A DNA stretch of 64,000 bases, taken from Gemmatimonadaceae bacterium. Its GTDB lineage: Bacteria; Gemmatimonadota; Gemmatimonadetes; Gemmatimonadales; Gemmatimonadaceae. Position numbers and translations under genes: made by a program. Location: contig JAHBVT010000001.1 in assembly GCA_019637355.1 (NCBI GenBank), positions 2,573,192-2,637,191 of the forward strand. The letters are read 5' to 3'. The number at the start of each line of letters is the position of its first letter. Position 1 is the first letter of the stretch. Shown one piece after another: positions 45,986 through 54,353 of the stretch. Under the pieces are notes generated by a model. The model saw nothing but the letters and a program-made list of their open reading frames with translations. It was not told the DNA's origin and made no database searches.

Positions 45986-48100
45986 ATGCCCCACCGCCTG
46001 ATCCATTCGATGACGAACGCCCAGCGTGGGGCGTTGCTCGCGGTGCTCGGCACCGCCGTCATCCTCGTGGTCGTCGCCTCCTACCGGGTCCGACTCGGCT
46101 TCGGGCCCGTCGGCGACGTCCTGATAGGGTTGACCGTCTTCGCTGCGATGGCCGCCGCGTACGGGATCCTGCTGGCGAGCGTGGTGCGGTTCGCACACCG
46201 GTTCGTGACCGCCCAGCGCGCGTTCATCCTGGGTATCCTGTTCGCCGCCGCCGCGCTCCTCGGCGTGCTTGCCGGGCTGGGTCCGGTGCGGACGCTGGCC
46301 ACGGCCGCCTTGCTGTCGGCAGGGTTCTGGGGGGCGACCATCGCTGCGTTGCGTGCGCCGGACCGGAGCGGCCCGGGACGCCGGCCCTACGTGCTTCTGG
46401 CCATCTCTGTCCTGCTGACCGTCGCGCTCGTCAACTCCGCCTTCGCACCGTTGACCAGCGCTGCGCCGGACGTACCGGCTACGCGTGTCCTCGGCTTGGT
46501 CACTCCGGGGGACGTCGCGGTCTCGCAGTTCCGATACGGCAGCGCTGGTGACGCGCGACGCGATGCACGCTACGGTGCGGAGGCGGCGGTGCGGACCGCC
46601 GCCGTCGATCTGACGCCCGTCCTGCCCGGGCATCACGGCCTCCGCAAGTTCGTGCACGCGCGCTACTGGGGGCTGGACGTCGCCGCCTCGCCCGTGAACG
46701 CGACGGTCTGGGTGCCCCAGGGGAGCGAACGCGTGCCGCTGGCGCTGCTAATGCACGGGGCAGCCGTGGAAGAGTCCTCCGAAGAAGGCCTCGCATACCT
46801 CGGCGAACAGCTGGCCAGCCACGGCATCGCCGCAGTGAGCATCGACGCCAACTTCCTCAGCGGACCGTGGATCCGCGAGGGTGACGGCGCGGTGGCGGCA
46901 CGCGAACGCCTTGCCATCGCGCACCTCGTCGCCCTCGACTCGCTAGATCGTGATCCGCGCTCGCCGCTGGCGGGCCGGATCGATCGCAGCCGGATCGCGC
47001 TAATCGGCCACTCGCGCGGCGGCGAGGCGTTGACGGCCCTCGCCGCAAATCGCGGCCGGATCCTCGCCACGCCGGTGCCGAGCGCCGGCTTCGATTCCAC
47101 GTTCCGGTTCCCCGCCATCGTCGCACTCTCGCCAACCGAGGGACTGCTTCTCCCTAACGGGCGCGATCTCGTCCTCAACGGCGTGAGCTACCTGCTCGTG
47201 CGCGGTTCGCAGGATGCCGATGTCCCGCCGGAAGCCGGCGCCGGGCAATACTCCCGCGTTGCGTGGATCGACGGCAGCGCGCAGTTCAAGTCGGCGGTTG
47301 TCCTGGAGGGCGGGAATCACGTGCAGTTCAACTCGCGTTGGGGACGTCGCGATGTCGCGCTCCCGCTCGGCTGGCTGCTCCGCGACGATCCCGTGCTCGA
47401 CGGCGCGGTACAGCGTGAACTCACGACGGCGACCGTCTTGGCGTTCCTCGAGAATGCGCTGGCGGCGCGACCGGACGGCTATCGGCGCTTCCAGCAGCGC
47501 GTCGACGACGTGTCAGCGGCCAGCGGGGTACTCATCCGTCGACGCATCGCGTCCGCGCAGGGCACGATGCTCGAGACCTTCGAGCGCAACGCCGATCCGT
47601 TCCGCGGCGATCGCCGCGGCGTGCAGGTCTCGGCCGAGGGATTCTCCATCTGGCGCGAATGGCGTCGGCGGCGCACGGGCAACGCGATGGTGCAACTCGT
47701 CTGGCCGGCACAGGCTACAGCGGCGCGGTTCACGCTCAGCGTGGGTGCGGGTGCCCCGGCGCCCGTCATCCGGCGCGGAAGCCATCTCGTCTTTGCCGCC
47801 GTGGGTCAATCGGGCGAACAGGACGTCGGCGTCGAGGTGGAGACCAGCGACGGTCGCGTGAGTGCCGCCACGGTGCACGTGAGCGCGGACCCGGAGTTCT
47901 CGCAGCGTGCCCAGCGCTATCGATCGCGGTTGCTCGAGGAACGGCTCATCATCGGCTCGTTCCCGTCGCTGCATACCTACAGCGTGCCGCTGGATTCGCT
48001 GGAGGACGGCGCGGTACTGCGGCAAGTGCGCTTCGTAGCGCCGGCAGGCCGGCCGGGCGCAGTGATGCTCGATGACATCGGACTGCGCCCGCCGCACTAG
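45986..48100 (+). CDS. Membrane-anchored alpha/beta hydrolase
   Basis: 704 residues from ATG 45986. Four N-terminal membrane helices (residues ~14-32, 42-64, 76-95 and 128-148), then a periplasmic alpha/beta-hydrolase: LALLMHGAAVEESSEEGLAY (oxyanion region), SIDANFLSGPW, nucleophile elbow IALIGHSRGGEAL, YLLVRGSQDADVPPEAG (acid) and EGGNHVQFNSRWG (His). The C-terminal ~230 residues are beta-rich and unrecognised, perhaps a carbohydrate-binding-like module. Platelet-activating-factor acetylhydrolase-like or polymer esterase; substrate unknown. Confidence 0.8.
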   Translation: MPHRLIHSMTNAQRGALLAVLGTAVILVVVASYRVRLGFGPVGDVLIGLTVFAAMAAAYGILLASVVRFAHRFVTAQRAFILGILFAAAALLGVLAGLGPVRTLATAALLSAGFWGATIAALRAPDRSGPGRRPYVLLAISVLLTVALVNSAFAPLTSAAPDVPATRVLGLVTPGDVAVSQFRYGSAGDARRDARYGAEAAVRTAAVDLTPVLPGHHGLRKFVHARYWGLDVAASPVNATVWVPQGSERVPLALLMHGAAVEESSEEGLAYLGEQLASHGIAAVSIDANFLSGPWIREGDGAVAARERLAIAHLVALDSLDRDPRSPLAGRIDRSRIALIGHSRGGEALTALAANRGRILATPVPSAGFDSTFRFPAIVALSPTEGLLLPNGRDLVLNGVSYLLVRGSQDADVPPEAGAGQYSRVAWIDGSAQFKSAVVLEGGNHVQFNSRWGRRDVALPLGWLLRDDPVLDGAVQRELTTATVLAFLENALAARPDGYRRFQQRVDDVSAASGVLIRRRIASAQGTMLETFERNADPFRGDRRGVQVSAEGFSIWREWRRRRTGNAMVQLVWPAQATAARFTLSVGAGAPAPVIRRGSHLVFAAVGQSGEQDVGVEVETSDGRVSAATVHVSADPEFSQRAQRYRSRLLEERLIIGSFPSLHTYSVPLDSLEDGAVLRQVRFVAPAGRPGAVMLDDIGLRPPH

Positions 48101-48124
48101 CCGGCGGCGAACCCGGCTGGCGCC

Positions 48125-49438
48125 TCACCGCGCCAGCGTGAACACAAACGGCTGCTGCACCAGCTGCTTCACCGCCTCCCCCTTCAGTTCCGCCGGAACG
48201 AAGCGCAGCGCCGGGAGCGCCGAACGCACTGCCTCCTCGAACTCCGGCATCGACGAGCGCAGCACGCGGAAGCTCTCGAGGTCGATCCGCCCGTCGGTGC
48301 CGACGATGAACTGCGCGAGGACCTCCCCCTCGACGCCCTGCTCCCGCAGCGCCGACGGATACCGCACGCCGGGCCCACCCGGGACTTGTGCGGCGGGCCT
48401 CTCGGTCTGGAAATCGAAGTACACCTGCTGTCCATCTTTCTGGGCCGCGACTTCGGCGACCTTCGGCGACAGCGGGGAGTCGAGCGTCGCCGCGCAGGCC
48501 GCAACGACGGTCACGACGGCGAGCAGGGCACTGCCGATCAACAGCGCCTTGCGACGAACGGGGCCTACGGTTCCGGTGGTCATTGCGCGAATCCTCGCTT
48601 CGAGTTGGGACGGTCGTGCGGAGAATGCGGGCGCGCCGAGCCGAGGCAGTTGGCGAGGCAGGGCCGCGGTGAGGTCGAGCAGCAGCGTGCCGTACGCGCG
48701 CGCGGGCACGCCGCTGCGCAGCACGCGCGTATCGCAGTCGAGTTCGGTCGCCAGTCGCATGCGGCCGAAGGCCCACCACGTGAGTGGGTTCCACGCCGTG
48801 AGCACAGCGACGGCCGCGCCCGCGCAGAGGAGCGATGGGTCGCGCGCGGTGATGTGCGCCTGTTCGTGCGCGACCACGAGCTGTTGTTCTTCGAGCGGTC
48901 GCTCGAGCAGCCAGCGCGGCACCACGATCTCCGGATTGCGCACGCCAATCACGGCGGGGCCGAACGCTTCGCTGAGTCGCACGCGCACATCACCGATCTT
49001 CGTGTACGGCGCGCGGAGGACGATTGCCCGATTGATCGCATAGCCAAGCACGAGGAAGAGCGCCGCGAACGCGCTGCTCGCGATCCACGCCGTACGGACC
49101 ACGTTGCCGGCATTCTCTGGAAAGAGCGCGAGCGCACGCTGCGCGAATGCGGCGATGCCCTCGAGGAGCGGCGTCACGAGGATCGGTGCGGCGAGGCCGC
49201 CGGTCGCGGCACTCGAGGCGACGGCCGCGGCCGATGCGGCGTCAGCCGTCGCGAACATCCGCCACGGCGTGATGAGCACGAGGGCGGTGCCCAGCAACAT
49301 CGCGCCCAGCCACACGAGGCGCGTCTGGTACCGCAGCCGTCGCAGGCTGCGGTCGAGCGTCCAGGCGCCGAGCGCGAGCAGCGCGGCGCTCCAGACGGCG
49401 ACAAAGAACATCGGCAGGGTGAGCGGGCCGGTGGTCAT
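48125..49438 (-). CDS. BlaR1-type M56 metallopeptidase fused to TonB domain
   Basis: 437 residues. Membrane helices at the N-terminus (FFVAVWSAALLALGAWTL and LVWLGAMLLGTALVLITPW), cytosolic zinc-protease domain with HEQAH in LVVAHEQAHITARD, another helix (ALLIGSALLAVVTVVAACAA), then a C-terminal TonB-like domain (GVRYPSALREQGVEGEVLAQ and FIVGTDGRIDLESFRVLRSS). The protease presumably cleaves the BlaI-like repressor encoded just upstream. There is no penicillin-binding sensor domain; the TonB part replaces it. This fusion is frequent in Gemmatimonadota and Acidobacteriota. Confidence 0.88.
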   Translation of the reverse strand: MTTGPLTLPMFFVAVWSAALLALGAWTLDRSLRRLRYQTRLVWLGAMLLGTALVLITPWRMFATADAASAAAVASSAATGGLAAPILVTPLLEGIAAFAQRALALFPENAGNVVRTAWIASSAFAALFLVLGYAINRAIVLRAPYTKIGDVRVRLSEAFGPAVIGVRNPEIVVPRWLLERPLEEQQLVVAHEQAHITARDPSLLCAGAAVAVLTAWNPLTWWAFGRMRLATELDCDTRVLRSGVPARAYGTLLLDLTAALPRQLPRLGAPAFSARPSQLEARIRAMTTGTVGPVRRKALLIGSALLAVVTVVAACAATLDSPLSPKVAEVAAQKDGQQVYFDFQTERPAAQVPGGPGVRYPSALREQGVEGEVLAQFIVGTDGRIDLESFRVLRSSMPEFEEAVRSALPALRFVPAELKGEAVKQLVQQPFVFTLAR

Positions 49439-49809
49439 TCGTCCTCCTTCAGCCGCTCGGCCAGCAACTGGCGCAGGCGCTGCACTTCATCGCGCGAGAG
49501 GTCGCGGTCGGTGAGGAGCTGCGCGACCATCTGCTCGGCCGATCCGTGGAAGATGGCGTCGCGGATGCGGCGCAGCGCGCTCCCCCCGGCCGCCTCGGCC
49601 TCGATGGTGGCGAAGTAGCGGTACGCGCGTCCCTCGGACTCGTGCCGGACGTAGCCCTTATCCTCGAGGGTCTGCAGGGCGGAGAGCACGGAGGTGTAGG
49701 CGAGCTTTTCGTCGAGATCCTCGCGGACCTCGGCGACGGTGGCCGAGCCGCGCCTCCAGAGGCTGCTCATCACGGCGAGCTCTCTGGGAGGGAAGTAGAT
49801 GTGGGACAC
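49435..49809 (-). CDS. BlaI/MecI/CopY-family repressor
   Basis: 124 residues. Winged HTH: FPPRELAVMSSLWRRGSATV, then KLAYTSVLSALQTLEDKGYV and RAYRYFATIEAE (wing). A C-terminal dimerisation helix ends the protein. Paired with an M56 protease gene by 4-bp overlap, the usual repressor/anti-repressor unit. Likely represses itself at the repeats 49822-49842. What signal is sensed is unknown. Confidence 0.9.
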   Translation of the reverse strand: MSHIYFPPRELAVMSSLWRRGSATVAEVREDLDEKLAYTSVLSALQTLEDKGYVRHESEGRAYRYFATIEAEAAGGSALRRIRDAIFHGSAEQMVAQLLTDRDLSRDEVQRLRQLLAERLKEDE

Positions 49810-49821
49810 GTGTACCCCCTT

Positions 49822-49842
49822 TTCAGTACGGAATATTCAGTA
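49822..49842 (-). promoter_or_regulatory. Direct-repeat candidate operator of the BlaI-like repressor
   Basis: Two TTCAGTA repeats (49822-49828 and 49836-49842; TACTGAA on the coding strand) 14 bp apart, in the AT-richer upstream region of the repressor gene, 13 bp before its start. Confidence 0.45.
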
Positions 49843-49890
49843 GGTTAGGGACGTAGGCGGTTTCTGTCAAGCTCGACTGTGCACCGTCAC

Positions 49891-51621
49891 TCAGTTCTCG
49901 CGCCGTTCCCCGGCCGCATAATGATGGAACCGATCGTGCGTGATCACTGACGCCAGCAGCACCGCGAGCCGGACTTCCCCGCGCAATGTCCGTTCGAAGA
50001 AGTCAGCCATCCAACTGGCCTCCGATGGGTCGGGCAGCGGGGATTCGAGGAACAAACGCCGGTTGCCCGCGCGGCTCACCAGCTGCGGCCAGTTGCAGTA
50101 GTAGACCTCGCCGTCGGCATAGGACACGTCCCCGACGCGGCGGATGGTCTCGAAGCGGGTGGACGGCCCGTCAGGATCCACCCCCGTGCGCGGCAGCTTC
50201 GGCTGCTCCGGCCACACCGCGGCACGGGTCGCATCCGACACGTTGTACCAGGCGACCTGCACGTTATTCGTTCCGTAGAACTCCGTGAACGACAGCTTGA
50301 GGGCGTCGTACTGCTCCAGCTCCATTATGTGCAGCACCACGTCGCGCAGCTCGGGCACGTAGCTGCGGAAGCCGCTGCGGCAGAGCGGAGGGGCGGACGC
50401 ATCGTTGAGGAGCATATCGTCCTCGATGAACACGTAGTAGTCCGCATCGGTCGCGTCGAAGTGCTCGGCGACGAACTGACGGCCGCCGGAGATGCCGCCG
50501 TTGCCCTTGGGGTGGTAGAGGATGCTGGCACCGAAGCGCTCGGCAACCTGCCGATTCTCGGCCTTGGCCTCGTCTTCCGTGCTGTGGTCGAGGATGAACA
50601 GCTGCTCGAAGCGGAACCCCGCGCGCCAGCTCTCCAGCGTGCGCGTGAGTTGGTCGGGCGCGTTGAAGGTCACAACGTATCCCGAGATCCTGCGCTCCGG
50701 CCGGGCGAGGGCGAGCGCGCGGCGACGTTCCTTCCGCGTCGCCAGCGGGTCCGGGCTGACCGCGCGGTAGGTGGCGTTGGGCGCGGGCCGCGGGAGCGTG
50801 CGCACGAATTCGAAGAACGGCTGCAGCAGCCCGTGGTCCTCGTCGCGAAGCTCGTAGCGGCGGTACAGCTCCGGCTCCTCGAGGGCCATCAGCGTGAAGA
50901 CGCTCTCCTCGGTGCCCATCTCGCCCTCGTGCAGGGTCGCCGAGAGCAGGGCGTAGTAGTGCTCGTTGACCTCGGCGAGCACGTCGCGGTGTCCTCCGAA
51001 GAATCCCCCGCGACAGACGTACTGCGGATCGACGCCACTGAATCGTCGCATCCCGGCGCGGGTGAACCCGTGGATCTCCGCGCCGTCCCGGTACGGGAAC
51101 GACACGAAGAAGAAGCGGTCGAGCAGCGACCACACGCGGTCGAGGACGCGCTCCTCGCTGAAGAGCTGGGCAGGCACGGTGCTGGTGATCGCGCCGTCGA
51201 TCCAGGCGAAGTGCGACGAGCCGAACGGATTGCCGATGCGGGCATCGTTCAGCAGGAACATCTTCGACATCACCATCGGGTTGTACAGCGGCAACGTCGC
51301 CTGCGGCGACTCGGCGAGCCACGTGGCCTGCGCGCGCCAGGCCGGGTTGAGGCGGATCGCCTCGACGAGCCGGTAGAGGTCAAAGCGTTCGCGGAACGAC
51401 GCGGCCGGGCGTTCGATGAATTGCGTCGGCCGGCCGGCGCGCTGCGCCTCGACGAACTCGCGCAGCGTCGGATCGCCGTAGATGACCATCGGCGCGTCGG
51501 CCAGGAGCAGCTCGCCGAATCGCTCCCGGTACTGCGCGAAGTCCCGGCGGAATCCCGTGCCGGCTTGGTCGCGCCCGAGATCCCAGATGCCGGTGACGAA
51601 GGTGGTCAGGTCGAGCGTCAC
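49891..51621 (-). CDS. Two-domain glycosyltransferase: HtrL/YibB-like plus GT2-like
   Basis: 576 residues. GTG start at 51621 overlaps the stop of the preceding glycosyltransferase gene (GTGA). N-terminal part (residues ~1-260) matches the HtrL/YibB (WlaTC) family: FVTGIWDLGRD, MFLLNDARIGNPFGSSHFAW, FFVSFPYRDGAEIHGFT. The C-terminal part is a GT2-like domain: ISGYVVTFNAPDQLTRTLES, LFILDHSTEDEA, YHPKGNGGISGGRQFVAEHF and YYVFIEDDMLLND with a DxD-like EDD. Likely cytoplasmic and adding sugars to a polysaccharide or protein. Last gene of the 56560-49891 run. Confidence 0.75.
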   Translation of the reverse strand: MTLDLTTFVTGIWDLGRDQAGTGFRRDFAQYRERFGELLLADAPMVIYGDPTLREFVEAQRAGRPTQFIERPAASFRERFDLYRLVEAIRLNPAWRAQATWLAESPQATLPLYNPMVMSKMFLLNDARIGNPFGSSHFAWIDGAITSTVPAQLFSEERVLDRVWSLLDRFFFVSFPYRDGAEIHGFTRAGMRRFSGVDPQYVCRGGFFGGHRDVLAEVNEHYYALLSATLHEGEMGTEESVFTLMALEEPELYRRYELRDEDHGLLQPFFEFVRTLPRPAPNATYRAVSPDPLATRKERRRALALARPERRISGYVVTFNAPDQLTRTLESWRAGFRFEQLFILDHSTEDEAKAENRQVAERFGASILYHPKGNGGISGGRQFVAEHFDATDADYYVFIEDDMLLNDASAPPLCRSGFRSYVPELRDVVLHIMELEQYDALKLSFTEFYGTNNVQVAWYNVSDATRAAVWPEQPKLPRTGVDPDGPSTRFETIRRVGDVSYADGEVYYCNWPQLVSRAGNRRLFLESPLPDPSEASWMADFFERTLRGEVRLAVLLASVITHDRFHHYAAGERREN

Positions 51622-52892
51622 AGCGACCTCACGATCGGATGTCCCCATCCGTGCACCCGGCTGTGCGGCCAGACGAGCCAGCGCGCGGGGCGTTCATCGG
51701 TGACGAACTCGCGCCAAACTTTGCAGTAGCCGTCCGGGTCGGCCTTCATCCGCGCGATCTCGGCCTCCTCGGCGTCCTGCCGGAAGAGTTCCCGGTCGTC
51801 GGCGCTCTTGAACGCCACGACCCAGCGGTCGTAGTCGTCGTGCGGCACGAGATCGTATCCGACGTCGAGGCAGTGCCGGAACACGGGGACGCACGATGCG
51901 TCGAAGGCCTCGCGGGACAGCTGCGCATTGTCCTCGTGGCGTGGCGGCCTGTGGTCCTGCACCGCTTGGGTGATCGCCCGACGCCGGAAGCTGATGCCGG
52001 CAAAGCGCTCGTAGTCTTCGAGACTGCGAGCCTGCCCGAGCCCATACGGCCCCGTCTGCTCGGCGGCGACTTCATCGGGGCGGTCACGATACGCATCCAT
52101 TCCGAGCAGCCGTCGGCAGCGGTCGTGCGTGGCCTCGTTGAGCCGTCCCCACTCGCGATGGTCGTCCCAGTGCTTCGCGCGCCCGCGGCGGGTGTACTCG
52201 TGCCACGCGACGTGCCGATGCGGATGGAACAGGTCGTACCCGTGGGTGAAGGCGCGCACCGTGATCGTGATCTCTTCGCCGTGGAAGTAGAACTCGGGAT
52301 TGTGCTGGACCTCCCGTGCGAACTCGCCGATGGTGAAGGCGAAGTGCGCGGAGTAGAACCGCGCCGGCTCGGGTTCGTCCATCGACGGCCAGCCGGCCAT
52401 CGCTTCGGGACGAAAGAATATCGCCCCTTCGGGAATGAAGCGGTCGAAGGTGAGGCGCCACGGATCCGGCGCGCGTGCGGCCGGGTCCTGCGACGGATCG
52501 TACGACGGCAGGTAGGCCGTCAGGAGCGGCTTCGCGACGCCGCGTGAGCGGAGTCCTTCGAGCATTTCCATGCAAGTCGTGTCCCAGCCCTCGGCGAAGC
52601 GGTGGTGCGAGTCGAGCTGCAGGGTGTATGCCTCGCCCGCGTAGTGCTGCTGGATCTTGTGGCGTGCCCAGCAGGCGCCGCGGCTCTCAGCGTATGGGAT
52701 GTCGAGCAGCGTCAGGCGGCAGCGCGTGCGCAGCGAGTCAAACTGGTCAATGCTGGCTTCGTCGCCGTGCTGCCACGCGACGCAGATGTGCAGGCGTTCG
52801 GGTGCAGTGGCGTTGTCGAGGAGACTGACGAGCGTGGGGACCAGTTCGGGGTCCCGATACGCAGCCATCTGCACGAAGAGCGTCGCGGACAT
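51618..52892 (-). CDS. GlcNAc-transferase-like glycosyltransferase (GnT1/Skp1 type)
   Basis: 424 residues from ATG 52892 (MSATLFVQMAAYRDPELVPT). QMAAYRDPELVPTLVSLLDN, AESRGACWARHKIQQHYAGE, YTLQLDSHHRFAEGWDTTC (DSH as DxD-like metal site), FIPEGAIFFRPEAM, FYFHGEEITITVRAFTHGYD and LFHPHRHVAWHEYTR match the family of the eukaryotic Skp1 GlcNAc-transferase, found also in bacteria. Predicted cytoplasmic. Overlaps the next glycosyltransferase gene. Confidence 0.82.
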   Translation of the reverse strand: MSATLFVQMAAYRDPELVPTLVSLLDNATAPERLHICVAWQHGDEASIDQFDSLRTRCRLTLLDIPYAESRGACWARHKIQQHYAGEAYTLQLDSHHRFAEGWDTTCMEMLEGLRSRGVAKPLLTAYLPSYDPSQDPAARAPDPWRLTFDRFIPEGAIFFRPEAMAGWPSMDEPEPARFYSAHFAFTIGEFAREVQHNPEFYFHGEEITITVRAFTHGYDLFHPHRHVAWHEYTRRGRAKHWDDHREWGRLNEATHDRCRRLLGMDAYRDRPDEVAAEQTGPYGLGQARSLEDYERFAGISFRRRAITQAVQDHRPPRHEDNAQLSREAFDASCVPVFRHCLDVGYDLVPHDDYDRWVVAFKSADDRELFRQDAEEAEIARMKADPDGYCKVWREFVTDERPARWLVWPHSRVHGWGHPIVRSL

Positions 52893-52920
52893 CGAGAGAG
52901 CGTACGGGGGGGAGCGGCGC

Positions 52921-52949
52921 GCGGGTCAGGGCCGCTGGCCCTGACCCGC
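52921..52949 (-). terminator. Strong hairpin between the PqqD and glycosyltransferase genes
   Basis: Perfect 13-bp GC-rich stem GCGGGTCAGGGCC / GGCCCTGACCCGC with a GCT loop, 28 bp upstream of the glycosyltransferase start and 55 bp after the PqqD gene. No T-tract; termination or attenuation likely. Confidence 0.55.
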
Positions 52950-53004
52950 GTACGGAACAACTTGAGCCGATTACCCGACTACCGCCGGGTGATCGGTGCC
53001 GGCA

Positions 53005-53472
53005 TCAGGGGAAGAACGCGCCCGAGCCGCTCCGCGAGGACGTCGGCGAGGCAGAAGCCGACAGCGACGCATCGGGCGGCAACGACGCCGAGTTGGCCAT
53101 CGTCGGCGCGAAGATCCGGTCGATGGAGGGAAACAGCGGAATAGCCGCGAGGAGCTTCACGGCGTCGCGGCGGGCCATCCCGCCCGCAGCACCGGCGCCC
53201 TCGAGGCCGGAGTCCACCAAGAGCCCGTGCTCGTCGAGTTCCGCGAGCGCCCGTTCCACAACCTCGGTGGCCTCTACGTCGGCGGGCAATGCGATCTCGG
53301 ACGCCACAAGCACGGCAATCTCGGCGATCGTGTTCTCGCCGGTGCAGTGCCGCCAGACAATGCTCGACAGCGCGTTGAGCCGGCGGGCCGATTCGTCGCT
53401 GCCATCATAGACCAGCGTTTCGTCGCCGACGCGCTGGGTGACGAGATTGTCCTTGCGGGCAACTGGCTTCAT
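53005..53472 (-). CDS. PqqD-family (RRE-like) protein with twin-arginine-like tail
   Basis: 155 residues from ATG 53472 (MKPVARKDNLVTQRV). Residues 1-90 are a PqqD domain: DETLVYDGSDESARRLNALS, then SIVWRHCTGENTIAEIAVLV, the wHTH that recognises leader peptides in RiPP pathways. After a Gly/Ala linker, residues 101-123 read RRDAVKLLAAIPLFPSIDRI then FAP, a twin-Arg plus hydrophobic stretch resembling a Tat signal in the middle of the protein, followed by a Ser/Ala/Pro-rich tail. It overlaps the HprK-like gene by 4 bp. The tail's role is unknown. Confidence 0.8.
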   Translation of the reverse strand: MKPVARKDNLVTQRVGDETLVYDGSDESARRLNALSSIVWRHCTGENTIAEIAVLVASEIALPADVEATEVVERALAELDEHGLLVDSGLEGAGAAGGMARRDAVKLLAAIPLFPSIDRIFAPTMANSASLPPDASLSASASPTSSRSGSGAFFP

Positions 53473-54353
53473 AGCTCCGTCCGAATACGAGTGAAAGGGT
53501 CCCCGATCCCCGCCGAGGACTGCAGGATTGCGAGGACGCAAGTTGTCGCGTCACCTCGGCCCCCCGCAAGTGCAAAACTGCCCTTTGTGGCCTCGGCAAG
53601 CGCGGCAAGCGCGAACGCCGGCTTGCTGCGTGCCGTCAGCGTATGGCTGAACAGGGCCATCACCGCGTCCCCGGGGCTCAAGGGTCGCGGCGCCCACACC
53701 CCACCCGGTTCGTACGCCGTTGCAATAAGGAGCCGCATCGGCGCCGGTTCGTCCGCAGGCGGCCCGACCAACGCCTCTCGGTGCCGCCGATGCGTGCCTT
53801 GGCGCACGGAGATCCGTCGCGGGTACGGCCAGGCCTGGCCCGCCGCATCGAAGACGGCGTACTCATCCGACCAATACTCCGCACCCGCATCGACCAAGGC
53901 GCGCACCAGCGTCGTCTTGCCGCTGGCGCTCCGCCCCGGCAGCACGATGGTCCCAGAGCCGGTGCGCACCACACCGGCGTGCACGAAAACGTGAGTCGTG
54001 GTGCGGCTCGCGACGGCGAGGCGGAGCGCATCCTCCAGGGCCTCGAGCACCGGACCGAGCCGGATTCCCTCAGCGATGATGGCGGACTGCCGCAGGAGAC
54101 GATGCCGTGGCGCACCGACGCGACTCGGCACACTGCGCTGCAGCGTGAACCATTCCTCGACCGCGGCCGTCGAAGGCACCGCGCACGGGGGCAGCGCCTC
54201 GCGCGTACGATCGAGCAGGGCTTCGTCGTGCGAGCGCACCCCGAGCGTGACCCCGAACGCCGTAAACACCAATCGGTGCGGGGCGGCTTCGATGAGCGGA
54301 AACGCCGGCGGGAGGACGGGCCGAGGCACAGAGCGTCGTGTTGGGGAGTTCAC
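53469..54353 (-). CDS. HPr-kinase-like protein of a PqqD cluster
   Basis: 294 residues. P-loop GRSASGKTT (140-148) within TGSGTIVLPGRSASGKTTLV, and an upstream HVFVHAGVV strand, as in HprK/P C-terminal kinase domains. EYWSDEYAVFD provides the acidic pair. It lacks the HprK N-terminal domain. Kinases of this kind stand next to PqqD and nucleotidyltransferase genes, including some lasso-peptide clusters where they phosphorylate the precursor. Here the substrate is unknown. Overlaps both neighbours by 4 bp. Confidence 0.83.
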   Translation of the reverse strand: MNSPTRRSVPRPVLPPAFPLIEAAPHRLVFTAFGVTLGVRSHDEALLDRTREALPPCAVPSTAAVEEWFTLQRSVPSRVGAPRHRLLRQSAIIAEGIRLGPVLEALEDALRLAVASRTTTHVFVHAGVVRTGSGTIVLPGRSASGKTTLVRALVDAGAEYWSDEYAVFDAAGQAWPYPRRISVRQGTHRRHREALVGPPADEPAPMRLLIATAYEPGGVWAPRPLSPGDAVMALFSHTLTARSKPAFALAALAEATKGSFALAGGRGDATTCVLAILQSSAGIGDPFTRIRTEL

